A stretch of 51,027 bases of DNA from Leptospira alstonii serovar Sichuan str. 79601 (GCF_000347175.1 NZ_ANIK01000081.1:1-51027); one strand, 5' to 3'. Numbered from the stretch's first letter, positions 1 through 13,392 are shown. Notes: generated by a model from the letters alone, not told the origin. A program made the numbers and translations.

Positions 1-330
1 CGAAAATATATTAAATCGAAAATTAGCCCAATATGGTCTTATGTAAAAAAAAATAGCGGGAGGGCTTGACACAAGAAACATAGGAGAGAGCGAGACAGCC
101 AAAAGCCGCGAAGCGAAAGCGTTGGCTCTTAGCGTAGCTAAGATGAGCGATCCATAGAGAGCCGAGACATCTGCCTAAGTTTCCTCGGTTGCAATATAAT
201 GTTTCAATTCCTTCGGAATTTCCGCTTCAATCGCTTTCGCATCGGTTAGCTCGCGTGAATTTAAGGTTTCCATTCAAATTCGTCTTGCCTAATTTGATTT
301 TTTGGAAAGAATGTTCCCGGCTTTGATTCC
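1..330. other. Intergenic stretch upstream of the histidine kinase
   Basis: I see no gene here. It contains one copy of structured repeat family A (about 81-165, listed separately). The rest is AT-rich DNA leading to the kinase start. No promoter could be called with confidence. Confidence 0.6.
81..165 (+). repeat. Structured repeat family A, copy 1
   Basis: A hairpin-forming intergenic repeat. AGCCAA (97-102) pairs with TTGGCT (122-127). It is followed directly by CTTAGC-GTA-GCTAAG (128-142), then GATGAGCG. The same order of stems, with different but still complementary bases, occurs near 8.1, 31.4 and 44.3 kb. The conserved parts are a GCGAGAYAGCC-like entry and an AAGATGAGCG-like exit. 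No ORF is conserved across the copies, so this looks like a DNA or RNA structure rather than a gene. Mobility is inferred from the copy number only. Confidence 0.65.
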
Positions 331-2022
<1,692 letters not shown>

Positions 2023-2027
2023 AAAAT

Positions 2028-2417
2028 TTAGAATATTCCTTTCACTCGCCGTTTGAAAATATTAGTTTTTGATCCTTCTGATTCCGAAACCCTTTTCAAC
2101 TTGCGGGGTTGGTTATGCGCCTTTTCGGGAGGGAGTTCGGGTATTGTTTCCGATTCAAAACCCGATTCGACATAGTGGACTCCTTTAGTTTCCGGAATAC
2201 TCCGGAACAAGTTCAGTATTTTTTCCGGTTCTCCGGTTTGAATTACGATGAAAATCTCCTGGGTTTTGTTCTCTATGTCGCGCCGGAGGCGCCAATCCTT
2301 CCAGTTGATTGACTTGCGGGATAAAATTCCGATCAGACGCAAAATGGCGGCCGCACCTTCTTCGGATACGATATGATAGGTATAACCTTTTTCTTCTTTT
2401 AAATCGCGTGTTAACAT
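2028..2417 (-). CDS. Probable acetolactate synthase small (regulatory, ACT-like) subunit
   Basis: This 129-residue protein begins 26 bases after the ilvB stop on the same strand. That is the usual place for the ACT-domain regulatory subunit of acetolactate synthase. Residues about 10-80 read like one ACT unit (YHIVSEEGAAAILRLIGILS..., then a beta-rich QEIFIVIQTGEPEKILNLF stretch). The rest is a charged tail rich in Lys and Arg. It is shorter than classical IlvN/IlvH, which run about 160 residues with a second domain. It therefore resembles the short IlvM type, or a divergent form. The function call rests mainly on context plus the ACT-like pattern. If correct, it would modulate valine feedback on the large subunit. 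Confidence 0.65.
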   Translation of the reverse strand: MLTRDLKEEKGYTYHIVSEEGAAAILRLIGILSRKSINWKDWRLRRDIENKTQEIFIVIQTGEPEKILNLFRSIPETKGVHYVESGFESETIPELPPEKAHNQPRKLKRVSESEGSKTNIFKRRVKGIF

Positions 2418-2443
2418 AGATTAAATTCCAGAATTCTAATATT

Positions 2444-4126
2444 CTAATAAATCATTTCTCGGTTTGCTTTTCCCGGCGGAACCATCGGAAGGACGCGTAA
2501 CTCCGGCGCGACCTGCAAAACCACAAAAGAGGGGCCTTTTCGATTTAGGGCTTCTTCCAAAACTTTTAGCGGAGAAAATTCTTCCCTTAGCTCGAAAGAA
2601 GGTATTCCGAAAGAATATGCAATATTCGTAAAGTTCGTAGAGTGTACAAAACGGGACGCGGAAAATTTGGACGAAAAGAACAGCTCTTGTTGTTGTCTCA
2701 CCAAGCCGAGATGTCCGTTATTCATCAGGAGGATCGTTACGTCGAGATCCAGCTCCCGAAGAGTATCCAACTCTTGAATGTTCATCAAAATCGATCCGTC
2801 TCCCGAGATACAAACGATCCTTTTTTCCGGAGAGACCAAAGCGGCTCCGATCGCGGTCGGCAATCCGAATCCCATCGTCCCGAGCCCGCCGGATGTCAAA
2901 AGAGATCCTTGATTTCGAAACGGAAAATACTGAGCCGCCCACATCTGGTGTTGACCCACGTCCGTGGTAATGATCGCGCGATCTCCTAAGATTTCCGCAA
3001 CGCTGCGAATGATCGAAAACGGATGTAAAACGTCCCTTTCTTCGGGCATAGGAAGTCCGTAAAGAGTTTTGAGAGTTCTCACCCGTTCCAACCATCCTTC
3101 CGTAGCCGCGTGTTCCGAAGAATATTCCTCGTCCAAGACCCGCGTTAAAAAAACTTCCACATCGTGTTTCAGATAAAGATTAGGATTTTTTAATTTACCG
3201 ATTTCGGTCGCGTCGATGTCCACATGAACGATTTTCGCGTTCGGACAAAACTCGTTTAATTTTCCGGTGGCGCGATCGTCAAAACGAACCCCAAGTGCGA
3301 TCAGTAAGTCGGCCTCTTCCAAAACGAGGTTGGTCGCCCTGGAACCGTGCATTCCGAGCATTCCTAAAAATCGAGGATGTTCATCCTCGCAGATTCCCAA
3401 TCCCATCAATGTGGAAACTACCGGAAAGTTCAGTTTTTCCCTTAATATTCCGAACAACTCCGAAGATAAAGGACGGTTCAATCCGCCTCCGATGTAAAAC
3501 ACGGGTTTTGCCGCTTGGGATAACAATTCTCGGAAACGCTCCATCCACATCGTATCGATCTTCAAAATAAATTCTGGTTTTTGAATATTCCAAAATTCTT
3601 TTTCTTTTTGTTCGTCCCATTCGATTTTAGCGGAGGCGACATCCTTGGGAACGTCGATCCAAACCGGTCCCGGACGTCCTTCGATAGCGGTCTTCCAAGC
3701 TTGGGGAAGAGTAACGATCAGATCCGCAACGTCTTTTACGAGATAACTTCTTTTTGTGACGGGAACGGATAAACTCAGAGTGTCGATTTCTTGGAAAGCA
3801 TCGGTGCCGATCATCGAAACCGGAACCTGACCCGTGATCGCGATCAACGGAATCGAATCCATCTTTGCGTCCGCGATCGCGGTGATTAAGTTCGTAACTC
3901 CCGGCCCGGAAGACGCGATACAAACCGCGGGTTTTCCGGTCGTTCTCGCCATTCCACCCGCGATAAATCCGGCTCCCTGTTCGTGTCTCGCGAGAATATG
4001 GCGGATCTTACTTCCGTATAACGCGTCATAGACGGGAAGGCTTGCTCCTCCGGGAATCCCGGCCACGATTTCGATTCCGGCAAATTCTAAAAATCGAACG
4101 ATGAGTTCGGCTCCGTTTAGATTCAT
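2444..4126 (-). CDS. ilvB: Acetolactate synthase large subunit
   Basis: This 560-residue ThDP enzyme condenses two pyruvates to acetolactate, or pyruvate and 2-oxobutyrate to acetohydroxybutyrate. It is the first common step of valine, leucine and isoleucine synthesis. The N-terminal domain has the catalytic Glu of ThDP enzymes in ARHEQGAGF (E49). SSGPGVTN and PGPVWIDVPKD are typical of the family. The ThDP/Mg site is GDGS...NN at about 442-470. Length is normal. The gene lies 62 bases downstream of a terminator-like hairpin and a Val/Leu-rich leader (see 4181-4309), so transcription attenuation is the likely control. The small-subunit gene follows directly. Confidence 0.95.
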   Translation of the reverse strand: MNLNGAELIVRFLEFAGIEIVAGIPGGASLPVYDALYGSKIRHILARHEQGAGFIAGGMARTTGKPAVCIASSGPGVTNLITAIADAKMDSIPLIAITGQVPVSMIGTDAFQEIDTLSLSVPVTKRSYLVKDVADLIVTLPQAWKTAIEGRPGPVWIDVPKDVASAKIEWDEQKEKEFWNIQKPEFILKIDTMWMERFRELLSQAAKPVFYIGGGLNRPLSSELFGILREKLNFPVVSTLMGLGICEDEHPRFLGMLGMHGSRATNLVLEEADLLIALGVRFDDRATGKLNEFCPNAKIVHVDIDATEIGKLKNPNLYLKHDVEVFLTRVLDEEYSSEHAATEGWLERVRTLKTLYGLPMPEERDVLHPFSIIRSVAEILGDRAIITTDVGQHQMWAAQYFPFRNQGSLLTSGGLGTMGFGLPTAIGAALVSPEKRIVCISGDGSILMNIQELDTLRELDLDVTILLMNNGHLGLVRQQQELFFSSKFSASRFVHSTNFTNIAYSFGIPSFELREEFSPLKVLEEALNRKGPSFVVLQVAPELRVLPMVPPGKANREMIY

Positions 4127-4180
4127 ATCTCATTTCCTTCCATAAACTTTTGATTGAACGATTCATTTCAAACAAGCGCC

Positions 4181-4226
4181 TTAAAACAAAAAAGCCTCCC
4201 CCGGCTTTACACCGGAGGAGGCTTTT
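4181..4226 (-). terminator. Attenuator terminator upstream of ilvB
   Basis: On the minus strand, two 15-base arms (4212-4226 and 4190-4204) pair with one mismatch around a 7-base loop. A run of six U residues follows, interrupted by one G and then four more U. This is a strong Rho-independent terminator. It lies between a short Val/Leu-rich reading frame and ilvB, with no gene ending just before it. That is the position of an attenuator rather than an end-of-operon terminator. Confidence 0.85.
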
Positions 4227-4252
4227 CTTAGGATTGCGCCTGAAGTAAATCT

Positions 4253-4309
4253 CTACAGCGTAAAGCGGGATCCCGGTGGCCGGACGACCACCACAAGCAC
4301 GAGCCACAC
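4253..4309 (-). CDS. Candidate ilv leader peptide (18 residues, GTG start)
   Basis: The reading frame GTG-TGG-CTC-GTG-CTT-GTG-GTG-GTC-GTC-CGG... ends at TAG (4255-4253). It encodes MWLVLVVVVRPPGSRFTL. Seven of the first nine codons specify Val or Leu, counting the GTG start. The stop lies 26 bases before the attenuator terminator, the classical layout. The Val codons sit inside a hairpin (GGUGGUC / GGCCACC, 4292-4275). Its 3' arm can instead pair through CACCGG with CCGGUG of the terminator (4215-4210), giving an antiterminator. Weak points: there is no in-frame ATG and no strong Shine-Dalgarno; the nearest AGG is about 20 bases upstream of the GTG. The same bases in the next frame form a longer frame without Val/Leu bias. 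Confidence 0.55.
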   Translation of the reverse strand: MWLVLVVVVRPPGSRFTL

Positions 4310-4358
4310 CCATACGGTGTTAAGAGAACCTTGTGTTGTTACGCGATTGAGATTCATA

Positions 4359-4722
4359 AAATGAGTTCTGACACCAACTTGCGCAGAACCTGTTTCGTTT
4401 TACAAGCGATTTTTCAGCGCAATCCGATACGATTCCTAAAACCTATCTTTTTTTCCGGACGAAGGAGAGTTGTCGGATTGCGAAAGTCTTAGATCAAACC
4501 CCGAATATAACCCATAGATGATTTTAAATTTCGATCAAGAATTTTTAAACGCCGGATTTCATAATTCCAAAACATCATTTTGCAAAAAATCGGATTGAAT
4601 TCGGACATAAAATTTCGAAGCGTGTAAAATTAAGGAAAAAACCTGCTTTCTAAGCCACACTCGTTATTTAGAATGGCCCTTCTCGTATATTCTTAAAATC
4701 TAATTTATCAAGGAAAACTCAA
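4359..4722. other. Divergent promoter region between the ilv leader and tpx
   Basis: No gene is visible. The region must carry the minus-strand promoter for the ilv leader and the plus-strand promoter for tpx. AT-rich hexamers are abundant, but no -35/-10 pair stands out. Just before tpx there is a good Shine-Dalgarno (AAGGAAAA). Confidence 0.5.
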
Positions 4723-5238
4723 ATGGCACAAGTCACACTGAAAGGTAATCCGGTACCACTCGAAGGAAAAATTCCCGCTCCGGGAGAAAAAGCTCCCGAC
4801 TTCAAAGCGATCAAACAGGATCTTTCCGAATTCAATCTCAAAGACTACGCGGGAAAGGTAAAAATTCTTCTTGCGGTTCCTAGTTTGGATACATCCGTTT
4901 GTGCGCTTGAAACAAAAGTGTTCAACGAAAAGGCGGCCGGACTGTCGGACATCGCAACCTTGGTCATCTCCGGCGACCTTCCCTTTGCAATGGGTCGTTT
5001 TTGTTCTACGGAAGGAATCAATTCCCCCAATCTCGTAACCGGATCCCAGTACAGAGATTTTTCATTTTCAAAAGCCTACGGAACACATATCGCCGACGGT
5101 CCGCTCAAAGGGCTTTCTGCAAGAGCGGTCTTTGTCGTGGACAAATCGGATACGGTGCGTTATGTGGAACTTGTTCCCGAAATCACATCGGAACCGAATT
5201 ATACGGCCGCACTCGCCGCCGCCAACGCTGCGCTTTAA
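4723..5238 (+). CDS. tpx: Thiol peroxidase (Tpx), atypical 2-Cys peroxiredoxin
   Basis: This 171-residue protein reduces H2O2 and organic hydroperoxides using thioredoxin. It is cytoplasmic by sequence, with no signal peptide. The family signature [12 protein letters not shown] contains the peroxidatic Cys60. The resolving cysteine is Cys94 in GRFCSTEGI, the Tpx spacing. Length matches the family. The start is supported by AAGGAAAA a few bases upstream. It is a single-gene unit, followed by a strong hairpin at 5249-5288. No OxyR- or PerR-like box was recognised. Confidence 0.95.
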   Translation: MAQVTLKGNPVPLEGKIPAPGEKAPDFKAIKQDLSEFNLKDYAGKVKILLAVPSLDTSVCALETKVFNEKAAGLSDIATLVISGDLPFAMGRFCSTEGINSPNLVTGSQYRDFSFSKAYGTHIADGPLKGLSARAVFVVDKSDTVRYVELVPEITSEPNYTAALAAANAAL

Positions 5239-5248
5239 GAAAATCGAA

Positions 5249-5288
5249 TTCTTCCGGTTTGTTCAAAATCAACTTCAAACCGGAAGAA
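5249..5288 (+). terminator. Hairpin downstream of tpx
   Basis: TTCTTCCGGTTTG (5249-5261) and CAAACCGGAAGAA (5276-5288) form a perfect 13-bp stem with a 14-base loop, 10 bases after the tpx stop. There is no clear U run after it on the plus strand. It may be a weak terminator or a 3'-end stabiliser. Confidence 0.5.
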
Positions 5289-5709
5289 AATTGTAAGCGT
5301 CTACCCTCTTCCTTGCCAAAATAAATCCTCTTTTTGTAACAGCCCGAATCGCCGTCTCCAATTTGTTCGAAGTTATGTATTTTATGATTTTAGAATCCAA
5401 ACCTTATCGACGTTAGGTGCTCTATTTTAACGTGAATTCGCTTAAGAAAGTTTGGGCATGTCGACGTTTAGTTTGAGTTTGTCCCAAAACCTGTCGAGCG
5501 CCAATAGAAGCGAGACACTGAGTTCCACAAAAATGTCGGAGTTCCCACGTTTTAGGGGGGGGGGGTCAGTGAATAGGGATCAGATGTCAGGGTTAAAGTT
5601 TTTCCGATTTTATCCATAACGGCACGGAAGAGGTCGGAGTTTACCGTTCGTTTAAAAACGTGGGAGTTCCCACATTTTTAGAATGAACGGTAAGATTTAT
5701 AGAATTGCA
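5289..5709. repeat. Repeat-rich intergenic block with G11 tract and nested palindrome
   Basis: There is no gene. The block holds a family A-like fragment (GTCGAGCGCC...GAAGCGAGACACTGAG, about 5490-5525), a run of 11 G (5555-5565), and a fragment of the AGTGAATAGGGATCAG repeat. It also holds a nested palindrome at 5641-5693: TTACCGTTC/GAACGGTAA outer arms around GTGGGAGTTCCCAC (5660-5673). The inner and outer arms share the same centre. Similar pieces recur across the window. Confidence 0.75.
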
Positions 5710-6114
5710 TCATATGCTGAAGATTCGAATCGCTTCGGAAAGATCGGAAGCCGTACGAAAAAGCGCCTTGAGCCTCGTTAATTCGAGCATCTTTTCAATC
5801 TGCGGGGTAAGCGAATAGAGCGCTAGCCCGGCGCACGGAATTTTACTCAATCGATTCTGAGCCCCGATAAAAGTGGCGATTCCGGAAGAGTCCATAGTAC
5901 GCACACTCGAAAGATCAATTAGAAGAATATAAATTTTTTTTTCGATCGCATCGTTGAACGCGTCTTTTAGTGCTTTGGCGGAGAATATATTGATGTCTCC
6001 CTCAATTTGAATGATGACCGCCGGGCCGGGAAGAGTTCCCGCGGAGGAAATATTTTCAATCGAAAGTTTCATTTCATTGGTTTTGTGACTGATCGAGTTG
6101 GTTTTACTATCCAT
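5710..6114 (-). CDS. STAS-domain anti-sigma-factor antagonist
   Basis: This 134-residue single-domain STAS protein is of the SpoIIAA/RsbV type. Such proteins bind an anti-sigma or switch kinase and are controlled by Ser/Thr phosphorylation. The core reads IQIEGDINIFSAKALKDAF...ILLIDLSSVRTMDSSGIATFIGA. The DSSG serine pair is the usual phosphorylation site. I chose the ATG at 6114 because GGAGGGAGG lies just upstream. An in-frame start at 6216 would add 34 unconserved-looking residues. No partner kinase or phosphatase is adjacent, so its partner cannot be named. Confidence 0.85.
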   Translation of the reverse strand: MDSKTNSISHKTNEMKLSIENISSAGTLPGPAVIIQIEGDINIFSAKALKDAFNDAIEKKIYILLIDLSSVRTMDSSGIATFIGAQNRLSKIPCAGLALYSLTPQIEKMLELTRLKALFRTASDLSEAIRIFSI

Positions 6115-6556
<442 letters not shown>

Positions 6557-7750
6557 TCAAAACGTAGTAACACAACGCGTTCGCATTGTGCCGGATTTAT
6601 CGGACCCGCCTAACGTACCGTCTACAAAGAAAATATCCACCGCAAAACTCTTATTGTTATCATATGTCGTTGATGTCCAATACTGAGCATTTGAAGTAAC
6701 CGGAAAAAAAGTGTCATCAATCGCAGGCATCATTGCAACGGCATTACTGAAATCGATAATACTCAAGAGTTCGTTCGCATTCGGTAATCTCCAGGCTCTT
6801 CCGGTTAAATTCATAGCGTTGCAAGTACCCCGCGCCGCATTCCAATCCCAAGCAGTCGGAGGAGTCCCACCCGCGCATCCTAAACCCGTTTGGCCATCCG
6901 TACATTTTGTCCAAAGAAGACCCGTATTTAGATCCCGAATCGTTCCGTCTCCGGGGTCCACAAAGGAAAACGCAGGGATAGGATTTCCGGAAACACAACG
7001 AAGGTTGAGTGGGTTTCCTTGTAATTGAGTACTAAGTCCTAGAGTCGCGGTCGCAAAACTCACCGCCCAATTCGAACCGAGCAATTTAGCCGCGGGTGTA
7101 TTCGTCACGTAAGGAATTCCCGAAAACGTATTCGGGAAGGAAGCCGTATCAACATGCGGGTTGTTCGAATAATGCACCAACGAGGCCAACTCTTTTACCG
7201 TAGGAATTCTCCAGTCGGTTTTGCCCGCATAACCTTGTCCACCGTTGAGCCCGTTTAAGGCAGAACAACTTCCCGCAAGTCCGGCGTTGGCGTCGGTCCA
7301 ACTGATCGAAATCGGAGCGCCACCCGCACAATTAGAACCGGTTTGACCCTGAGCACAGGTTTTCCAGGTAAGTCCGTGCAGAGTATCCAGAGTTGTATAA
7401 TCCGACGGAAATCGACAGTGTTGGGTCGGACCGGTAAAAGTGCGAGCGTTCGGAAGATTATTAAAATTTCCATCGGCGCCGGGCAACAACGTTGCACAAT
7501 CCTGGACCGTTCCGCCCCCATCCCAACAAAGGGTTTGTCCCGTATCAAAAAGGGCGCTCGGATTGAAATTTGTAGCTGCTCCCGGACATTGAGAATCGTT
7601 GGCAGAATTATTTCCTTCTTGTTGCTGTTGTTGGGTAGAATTTACGTTTTGCAAATATTGCAATACGACGTAAGGAGGATCCGGTTTGTCCGGAGGCTTG
7701 GCGCAGAAAGAGAGAAAGATTACAAAAAAAGATATTAAATATTTATACAT
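6557..7750 (-). CDS. DUF1566 (Lcl C-terminal domain) lipoprotein
   Basis: This is a predicted surface or periplasmic lipoprotein of 397 residues. The signal peptide [20 protein letters not shown] has a spirochaete-style lipobox with lipidated Cys16. A short Gln-rich linker ([10 protein letters not shown]) follows. The body has two related halves, each with a W(K/T)xCxxGQTGxxCAGG motif, then W-R-(I/L)-P-(T/N)-x-x-E-L. The second half ends in the [19 protein letters not shown]...RTRCVTTF pattern of DUF1566. Paired cysteines suggest disulfides. I chose the ATG at 7750 because AGG lies 8-9 bases upstream and the signal peptide starts cleanly; a GTG at 7768 is in frame. Function unknown. Repeats border it on both sides. 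Confidence 0.85.
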   Translation of the reverse strand: MYKYLISFFVIFLSFCAKPPDKPDPPYVVLQYLQNVNSTQQQQQEGNNSANDSQCPGAATNFNPSALFDTGQTLCWDGGGTVQDCATLLPGADGNFNNLPNARTFTGPTQHCRFPSDYTTLDTLHGLTWKTCAQGQTGSNCAGGAPISISWTDANAGLAGSCSALNGLNGGQGYAGKTDWRIPTVKELASLVHYSNNPHVDTASFPNTFSGIPYVTNTPAAKLLGSNWAVSFATATLGLSTQLQGNPLNLRCVSGNPIPAFSFVDPGDGTIRDLNTGLLWTKCTDGQTGLGCAGGTPPTAWDWNAARGTCNAMNLTGRAWRLPNANELLSIIDFSNAVAMMPAIDDTFFPVTSNAQYWTSTTYDNNKSFAVDIFFVDGTLGGSDKSGTMRTRCVTTF

Positions 7751-8079
7751 ACATTTGCCTATCCGCACGTTCTTTTATATTATAACAAGAAGGAACTTGA
7801 GAAAAATCTTCATTTTATGATCTGAATGATTTATTTTAGAATTCAAACGCAACTCCCGAAAGCGCTTCACCGTAATTTCCATTTTAGGACTTATCCCAAA
7901 AACCTAAAAAACGCGTGGGAGTTCCCACGGATTACGTTCCCTAATATTCTTTTCACGATTTAGAGTCGTTTTTAGAATAGTTAGAGATTAAGATTTTATT
8001 TTACAATTGCACTAACATCTAAAACGTGAGAGTTCCCACATTTCAGGTTTTGGATCTCAAGATAAGAACCTTGCCCTTT

Positions 8080-8178
8080 CTTTGCTTCGCAAAGAAGCCG
8101 CCGCTTCCCGGCGGCTATCTCGCTTTTAAGGTCGCGAAAGGTTTAACTCTATTTCGCTCCCTACGGGTCGCGAAATAG
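8080..8178 (-). repeat. Structured repeat family A, copy 2
   Basis: Read on the minus strand, three stems follow each other. CTATTTCGC pairs with GCGAAATAG around a GACCCGTAGGGA loop (8149-8178). AGCCGCC pairs with GGCGGCT (8096-8116). CTTTGC-GAA-GCAAAG closes it (8080-8094). Stem bases differ from copies 1 and 4, but complementarity is preserved. Confidence 0.75.
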
Positions 8179-8195
8179 GCGGAAAAGCTCGGGAA

Positions 8196-8260
<65 letters not shown>

Positions 8261-8432
8261 GATTTTATTGTTGTAAAGTCCTGATCCCTAAAATCTAATC
8301 ACTCGCCACTTGAAACGTGCGTTTTTGATTCTTCTTCCAAAATCCTTCTCAACTTGTGGGTTGTTATGGTAAACAGCAATCGCTAAATGCTACTTCCGTT
8401 TTTGAGACACGTTGTAAAATCCAAACGCCTAA

Positions 8433-9038
8433 CTAATCCCTCACCCGCTGATAAAGTTTGTTTTTTAAAATATAATCCGAAACGTTTTTTGAAATTCGAT
8501 CCGGAATCGTAGATCGAAAAAAGGATTTTCTCAAATCCGTAGAACTAACGGGAATTAAAGGATTTTTCAAAAACTGAAATTGAATTTGAGAGGAAAGATG
8601 ACGATTCAAGGGAACTACTTCCGAAAATCTTCGAAAGACAAAAACTTTTAGAACTTCATCCAGAATTTTTTCGCAATTATTCCACTTATGAAAATTGGAA
8701 TAATTATCCTCTCCGATCAAAAGAACAAAGTCGCGATTCGGATAAAGGTTCTTAAGTTCTTGAAGAGTTTGGATCGTAAAACTCGGACCGCTTCGGTTCA
8801 ATTCCAAATCCAGAATTCGAATCAATTCCGAAAATTCGGAAACAAATAAATTCAACATTTCTAATATATCTTGGGATGAAGAAAGTTTTTCCCCTTTGAG
8901 CGGATTCTGACGGTTCGGAATCAGGAAAACCTCCTTACATTCGGAGACTTCCCGAAAAAAAGACTTTAAGATTTCTGAATGTCCCTCGTGAGGCGGATCG
9001 AAACTTCCCCCGAAAATTCCGGTAAAATCCTCGGCCAA
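8433..9038 (-). CDS. nadD: Nicotinate-nucleotide adenylyltransferase
   Basis: This 201-residue enzyme transfers AMP from ATP to nicotinate mononucleotide, giving deamido-NAD in NAD synthesis. The nucleotidyltransferase signature [11 protein letters not shown] is at residues 10-20 and contains the H-x-G-H motif. The C-terminal SSTDLRKS corresponds to the I/VSST-x-I/LR motif. Length is normal. It is the last gene of proB-proA-nadD, only 4 bases after the proA stop, so it is cotranscribed and probably translationally coupled. Confidence 0.93.
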   Translation of the reverse strand: MAEDFTGIFGGSFDPPHEGHSEILKSFFREVSECKEVFLIPNRQNPLKGEKLSSSQDILEMLNLFVSEFSELIRILDLELNRSGPSFTIQTLQELKNLYPNRDFVLLIGEDNYSNFHKWNNCEKILDEVLKVFVFRRFSEVVPLNRHLSSQIQFQFLKNPLIPVSSTDLRKSFFRSTIPDRISKNVSDYILKNKLYQRVRD

Positions 9039-9042
9039 AGGA

Positions 9043-10293
9043 TTATCCCCGAACTTGTCCGTTTCCGGTCACGTAAGTGGTCGTAGTCGTAAGATGAACC
9101 AAACCCATAGGTCCACGAACGTGCAACTTACCGGTGGAAATCCCGACTTCCGCGCCGAGTCCTAATTCTCCTCCGTCGTGAAAACGAGTGGAACAATTGA
9201 TAAACAACGCCGCAGAATCCAAAGAGTTCGTAAAAATTTTAGCCGTGTTCAGATCTTCCGTGACGATCGCTTCCGTATGACCCGAAGAAGTTTTTTCGAT
9301 AAAAGCCAAAGCCTCTTCCAAAGAAGACACAGTTTTTACCGAAAGTCTCAAATCTAAGAACTCTTCCAAATAATCCGCTTCTTTGACTGGTTTTCCTTTT
9401 GGGAAAAGAGAAAGCGCGGAAGGATCGAGTAAAAGTTCCACACCTTCTTTTGCAAGAGCTTCCAACAATTCTTTTCGGAACGGGTAACCGTTGTGAAGAA
9501 TCAAATTCTCCGTAGCGTTGCAAACTCCGGGTCTTTGGACCTTGGAGTTGATTACGATCGGAATCACTTTTTCGGGATCGGCGTCCTCGTCGATATAAAG
9601 ATTACAAACGCCTTTGTCGTGTTTGACGACCGGAATTTTGGAATGCTCGCTTACGAACCTGATGAGCCCCTCTCCGCCTCTTGGAACGACGATGTCGATC
9701 AAAGAAGTTTGTTGAAAGAAAGGAAGCATAAAGGAACGATCCGTTTTTTCCACGAATGTGACTGCGCCCGCGTCTACTCCTTCCTTGTTTAGAATTTCAT
9801 GAAATAGTTTTACTAAAATTGCGTTGGAATGAAACGCTTCGCTTCCCCCTCTCAGAATACATGCGTTCCCCGATTTGAATGAAAGAGCGCCTACGTCGAT
9901 CGTTACGTTCGGACGAGATTCGTAAATAACCATCACAACTCCGAGAGGAACTCTTTTTGTGACAAGTTCGAGGCCGTTCGGAAGAGTCAAACCTCTCGTA
10001 ACCTCTCCTACGGGATCGGGAAAAGAGGCGATTTCCCGGACTGCTGAAGCCATTGCACCGATTCGTTTTTCGTTTAAAAGAAGACGATCCATCAAAGCGG
10101 AAGAAAGATTCTTTTCCTTGCCGTCTTTCAAATCCGATTCGTTAGCAGAAAGAATTTCAGATTTACGTTTTTCTAATAGATCCGCTAGATCCAAAAGAAT
10201 CTTATTTTTTTTGGAAGAAGAAAGTTGTTTCAGGGTTCTGGAGGCTTTTTTGGCGCGAGAACATAGATTCTCAACATATTCAATTTCTTTCAT
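9043..10293 (-). CDS. proA: Gamma-glutamyl phosphate reductase
   Basis: This 416-residue NADPH-dependent enzyme makes glutamate-5-semialdehyde, the second step of proline synthesis. The aldehyde dehydrogenase-type fold is recognised from [20 protein letters not shown]. The catalytic Cys258 lies in [11 protein letters not shown]. The C-terminal [20 protein letters not shown] is a ProA hallmark. Its ATG overlaps the proB stop (ATGA), indicating translational coupling of kinase and reductase. These two enzymes work together on an unstable intermediate. Confidence 0.96.
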   Translation of the reverse strand: MKEIEYVENLCSRAKKASRTLKQLSSSKKNKILLDLADLLEKRKSEILSANESDLKDGKEKNLSSALMDRLLLNEKRIGAMASAVREIASFPDPVGEVTRGLTLPNGLELVTKRVPLGVVMVIYESRPNVTIDVGALSFKSGNACILRGGSEAFHSNAILVKLFHEILNKEGVDAGAVTFVEKTDRSFMLPFFQQTSLIDIVVPRGGEGLIRFVSEHSKIPVVKHDKGVCNLYIDEDADPEKVIPIVINSKVQRPGVCNATENLILHNGYPFRKELLEALAKEGVELLLDPSALSLFPKGKPVKEADYLEEFLDLRLSVKTVSSLEEALAFIEKTSSGHTEAIVTEDLNTAKIFTNSLDSAALFINCSTRFHDGGELGLGAEVGISTGKLHVRGPMGLVHLTTTTTYVTGNGQVRG

Positions 10294-11156
10294 ATATAGC
10301 TTTCCCCGTTTCCGTTTCGATTTTTGCGAATGATTTCCTTTACGTCCTCTTCGGAAAAAACGCGGTTTCCGGAAGGAGCGACTAACGTCCCGACGGAATT
10401 CTCTTCCAAAAATTTCCGGATCACGTGCATCTTCTTACCGTTTAAGATCGCGGTGGGAATTCCGGCTTCCGACAATAAACCGGCCGATTTGAGTTTAGTG
10501 AACATTCCGCCCGTTCCGGGACCGCTCGGACCGCCTGCGAGGTTTAAATCTTCTTTGGAAATTTTTTCTAAAAAAGGAACCACTTTCTTTTCGTTGAGAA
10601 AACCGTCCACTCCCGTAAGAATGATCAGAAGATCGGCGCCTACGATCAAACTTACAAGTGCGGAAAGCATATCGTTGTCTCCGAATCTGACTTCTTCGGT
10701 TGCCACCGAATCGTTTTCGTTGACGACGGGAAGAATTCCCCATTCCAAAAGTTGGGTGAACGTGTTCTTTAGATTTTTATAACCTTCTTTGGACTCGAGA
10801 TCCAAAACGCCGAAAAGTATCTGGGCGATACTCAAGTTCACCTTTGAAAAAAAACTATCATAGAGATTGACGAGCCTGTTCTGACCCATGGCAGCTAACG
10901 CCTGTTTTTCGGAAAGGGAATCTCCGGAAGAAACCGAAGACGGGAGTTCGCTTAACAAAAGCCTTCCTCTCGCGATCGCGCCTGAGGAAACTAAGATCAC
11001 TTTTTTACCGAGATCCCTGAGATGACGGATATCGCTTACCAATTGAAAGAGAAAATCGTTCACCTCGGACGGCGGGCCGGACAATCTCGCGGAACCGACC
11101 TTGATTACGATCATCTCCGCGGAACGGATTTTTTCAGAGAGTGAATTTCGTTCCAT
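10290..11156 (-). CDS. proB: Glutamate 5-kinase, short form without PUA domain
   Basis: This 288-residue enzyme phosphorylates glutamate to gamma-glutamyl phosphate, the committed step of proline synthesis. The amino-acid kinase fold is seen in [36 protein letters not shown] and the ATP-site [14 protein letters not shown]. The protein ends after the kinase domain. The C-terminal PUA domain of E. coli ProB (367 residues) is absent, as in several other bacteria. It opens the proB-proA-nadD unit, with obgE 140 bases upstream. Confidence 0.95.
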   Translation of the reverse strand: MERNSLSEKIRSAEMIVIKVGSARLSGPPSEVNDFLFQLVSDIRHLRDLGKKVILVSSGAIARGRLLLSELPSSVSSGDSLSEKQALAAMGQNRLVNLYDSFFSKVNLSIAQILFGVLDLESKEGYKNLKNTFTQLLEWGILPVVNENDSVATEEVRFGDNDMLSALVSLIVGADLLIILTGVDGFLNEKKVVPFLEKISKEDLNLAGGPSGPGTGGMFTKLKSAGLLSEAGIPTAILNGKKMHVIRKFLEENSVGTLVAPSGNRVFSEEDVKEIIRKNRNGNGESYI

Positions 11157-11296
11157 ATTCGTTCCGTAATTTCCTGTAAGTCTGCTCTAGTTGCAAAAGT
11201 TTTTTGAATCTAGTTTTACGAAGCCCGTTTCCACGTTTCAAGTGGTTAGGGATTAGTGGATAGTTTTTAGATATCAAAGTTCTACAAAGTAGAATC

Positions 11297-12395
<1,099 letters not shown>

Positions 12396-12428
12396 TTTTT
12401 TGAATATTCTAAATTCTTAAACTAATTT

Positions 12429-12506
<78 letters not shown>

Positions 12507-12510
12507 GGGG

Positions 12511-13077
<567 letters not shown>

Positions 13078-13081
<4 letters not shown>

Positions 13082-13392
13082 ACCGCGGAAAGGGAAACGA
13101 CTTTCACTTTTTGGAGCTGTTGTCTGTGGCCCCAAGCCTTCTGATAATTTTTTCTTCTTTTGTAAACGTAAGCGTGAATTTTATCGCCTTTCACATCTTC
13201 GAGAACTTTCAGAGAAACGCGAGCGGTCTTGAGCTCGGGTTGACCGATATGAACTTTATTGCTGGATTCCGAGAAAAGAAGAACTTTCGCGTCAAAGGAT
13301 TCACCTGCGTTTTTACCGGTTTTTTCGGTCAGAAACTCCTGATCCTGGGTTACCTTGTATTGTCTGTTTCCAACTGAAATAATAGCGTACAT
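13078..13392 (-). CDS. rplU: 50S ribosomal protein L21
   Basis: This 104-residue 23S rRNA-binding protein starts [16 protein letters not shown] and has the C-terminal [16 protein letters not shown] segment of the L21 signature. It is the first gene of rplU-prp-rpmA. Its stop overlaps the likely TTG start of prp, so the two are translationally coupled. The region upstream is AT-rich and repeat-containing. Confidence 0.97.

Noticed and set aside
4026..4313. 95-residue minus-strand frame MGVARACGGRP... across the ilv leader
   Set aside because: It reads through the attenuator hairpin and into ilvB in another frame, and has no domain or bias; the overlapping Val/Leu frame explains the sequence better.
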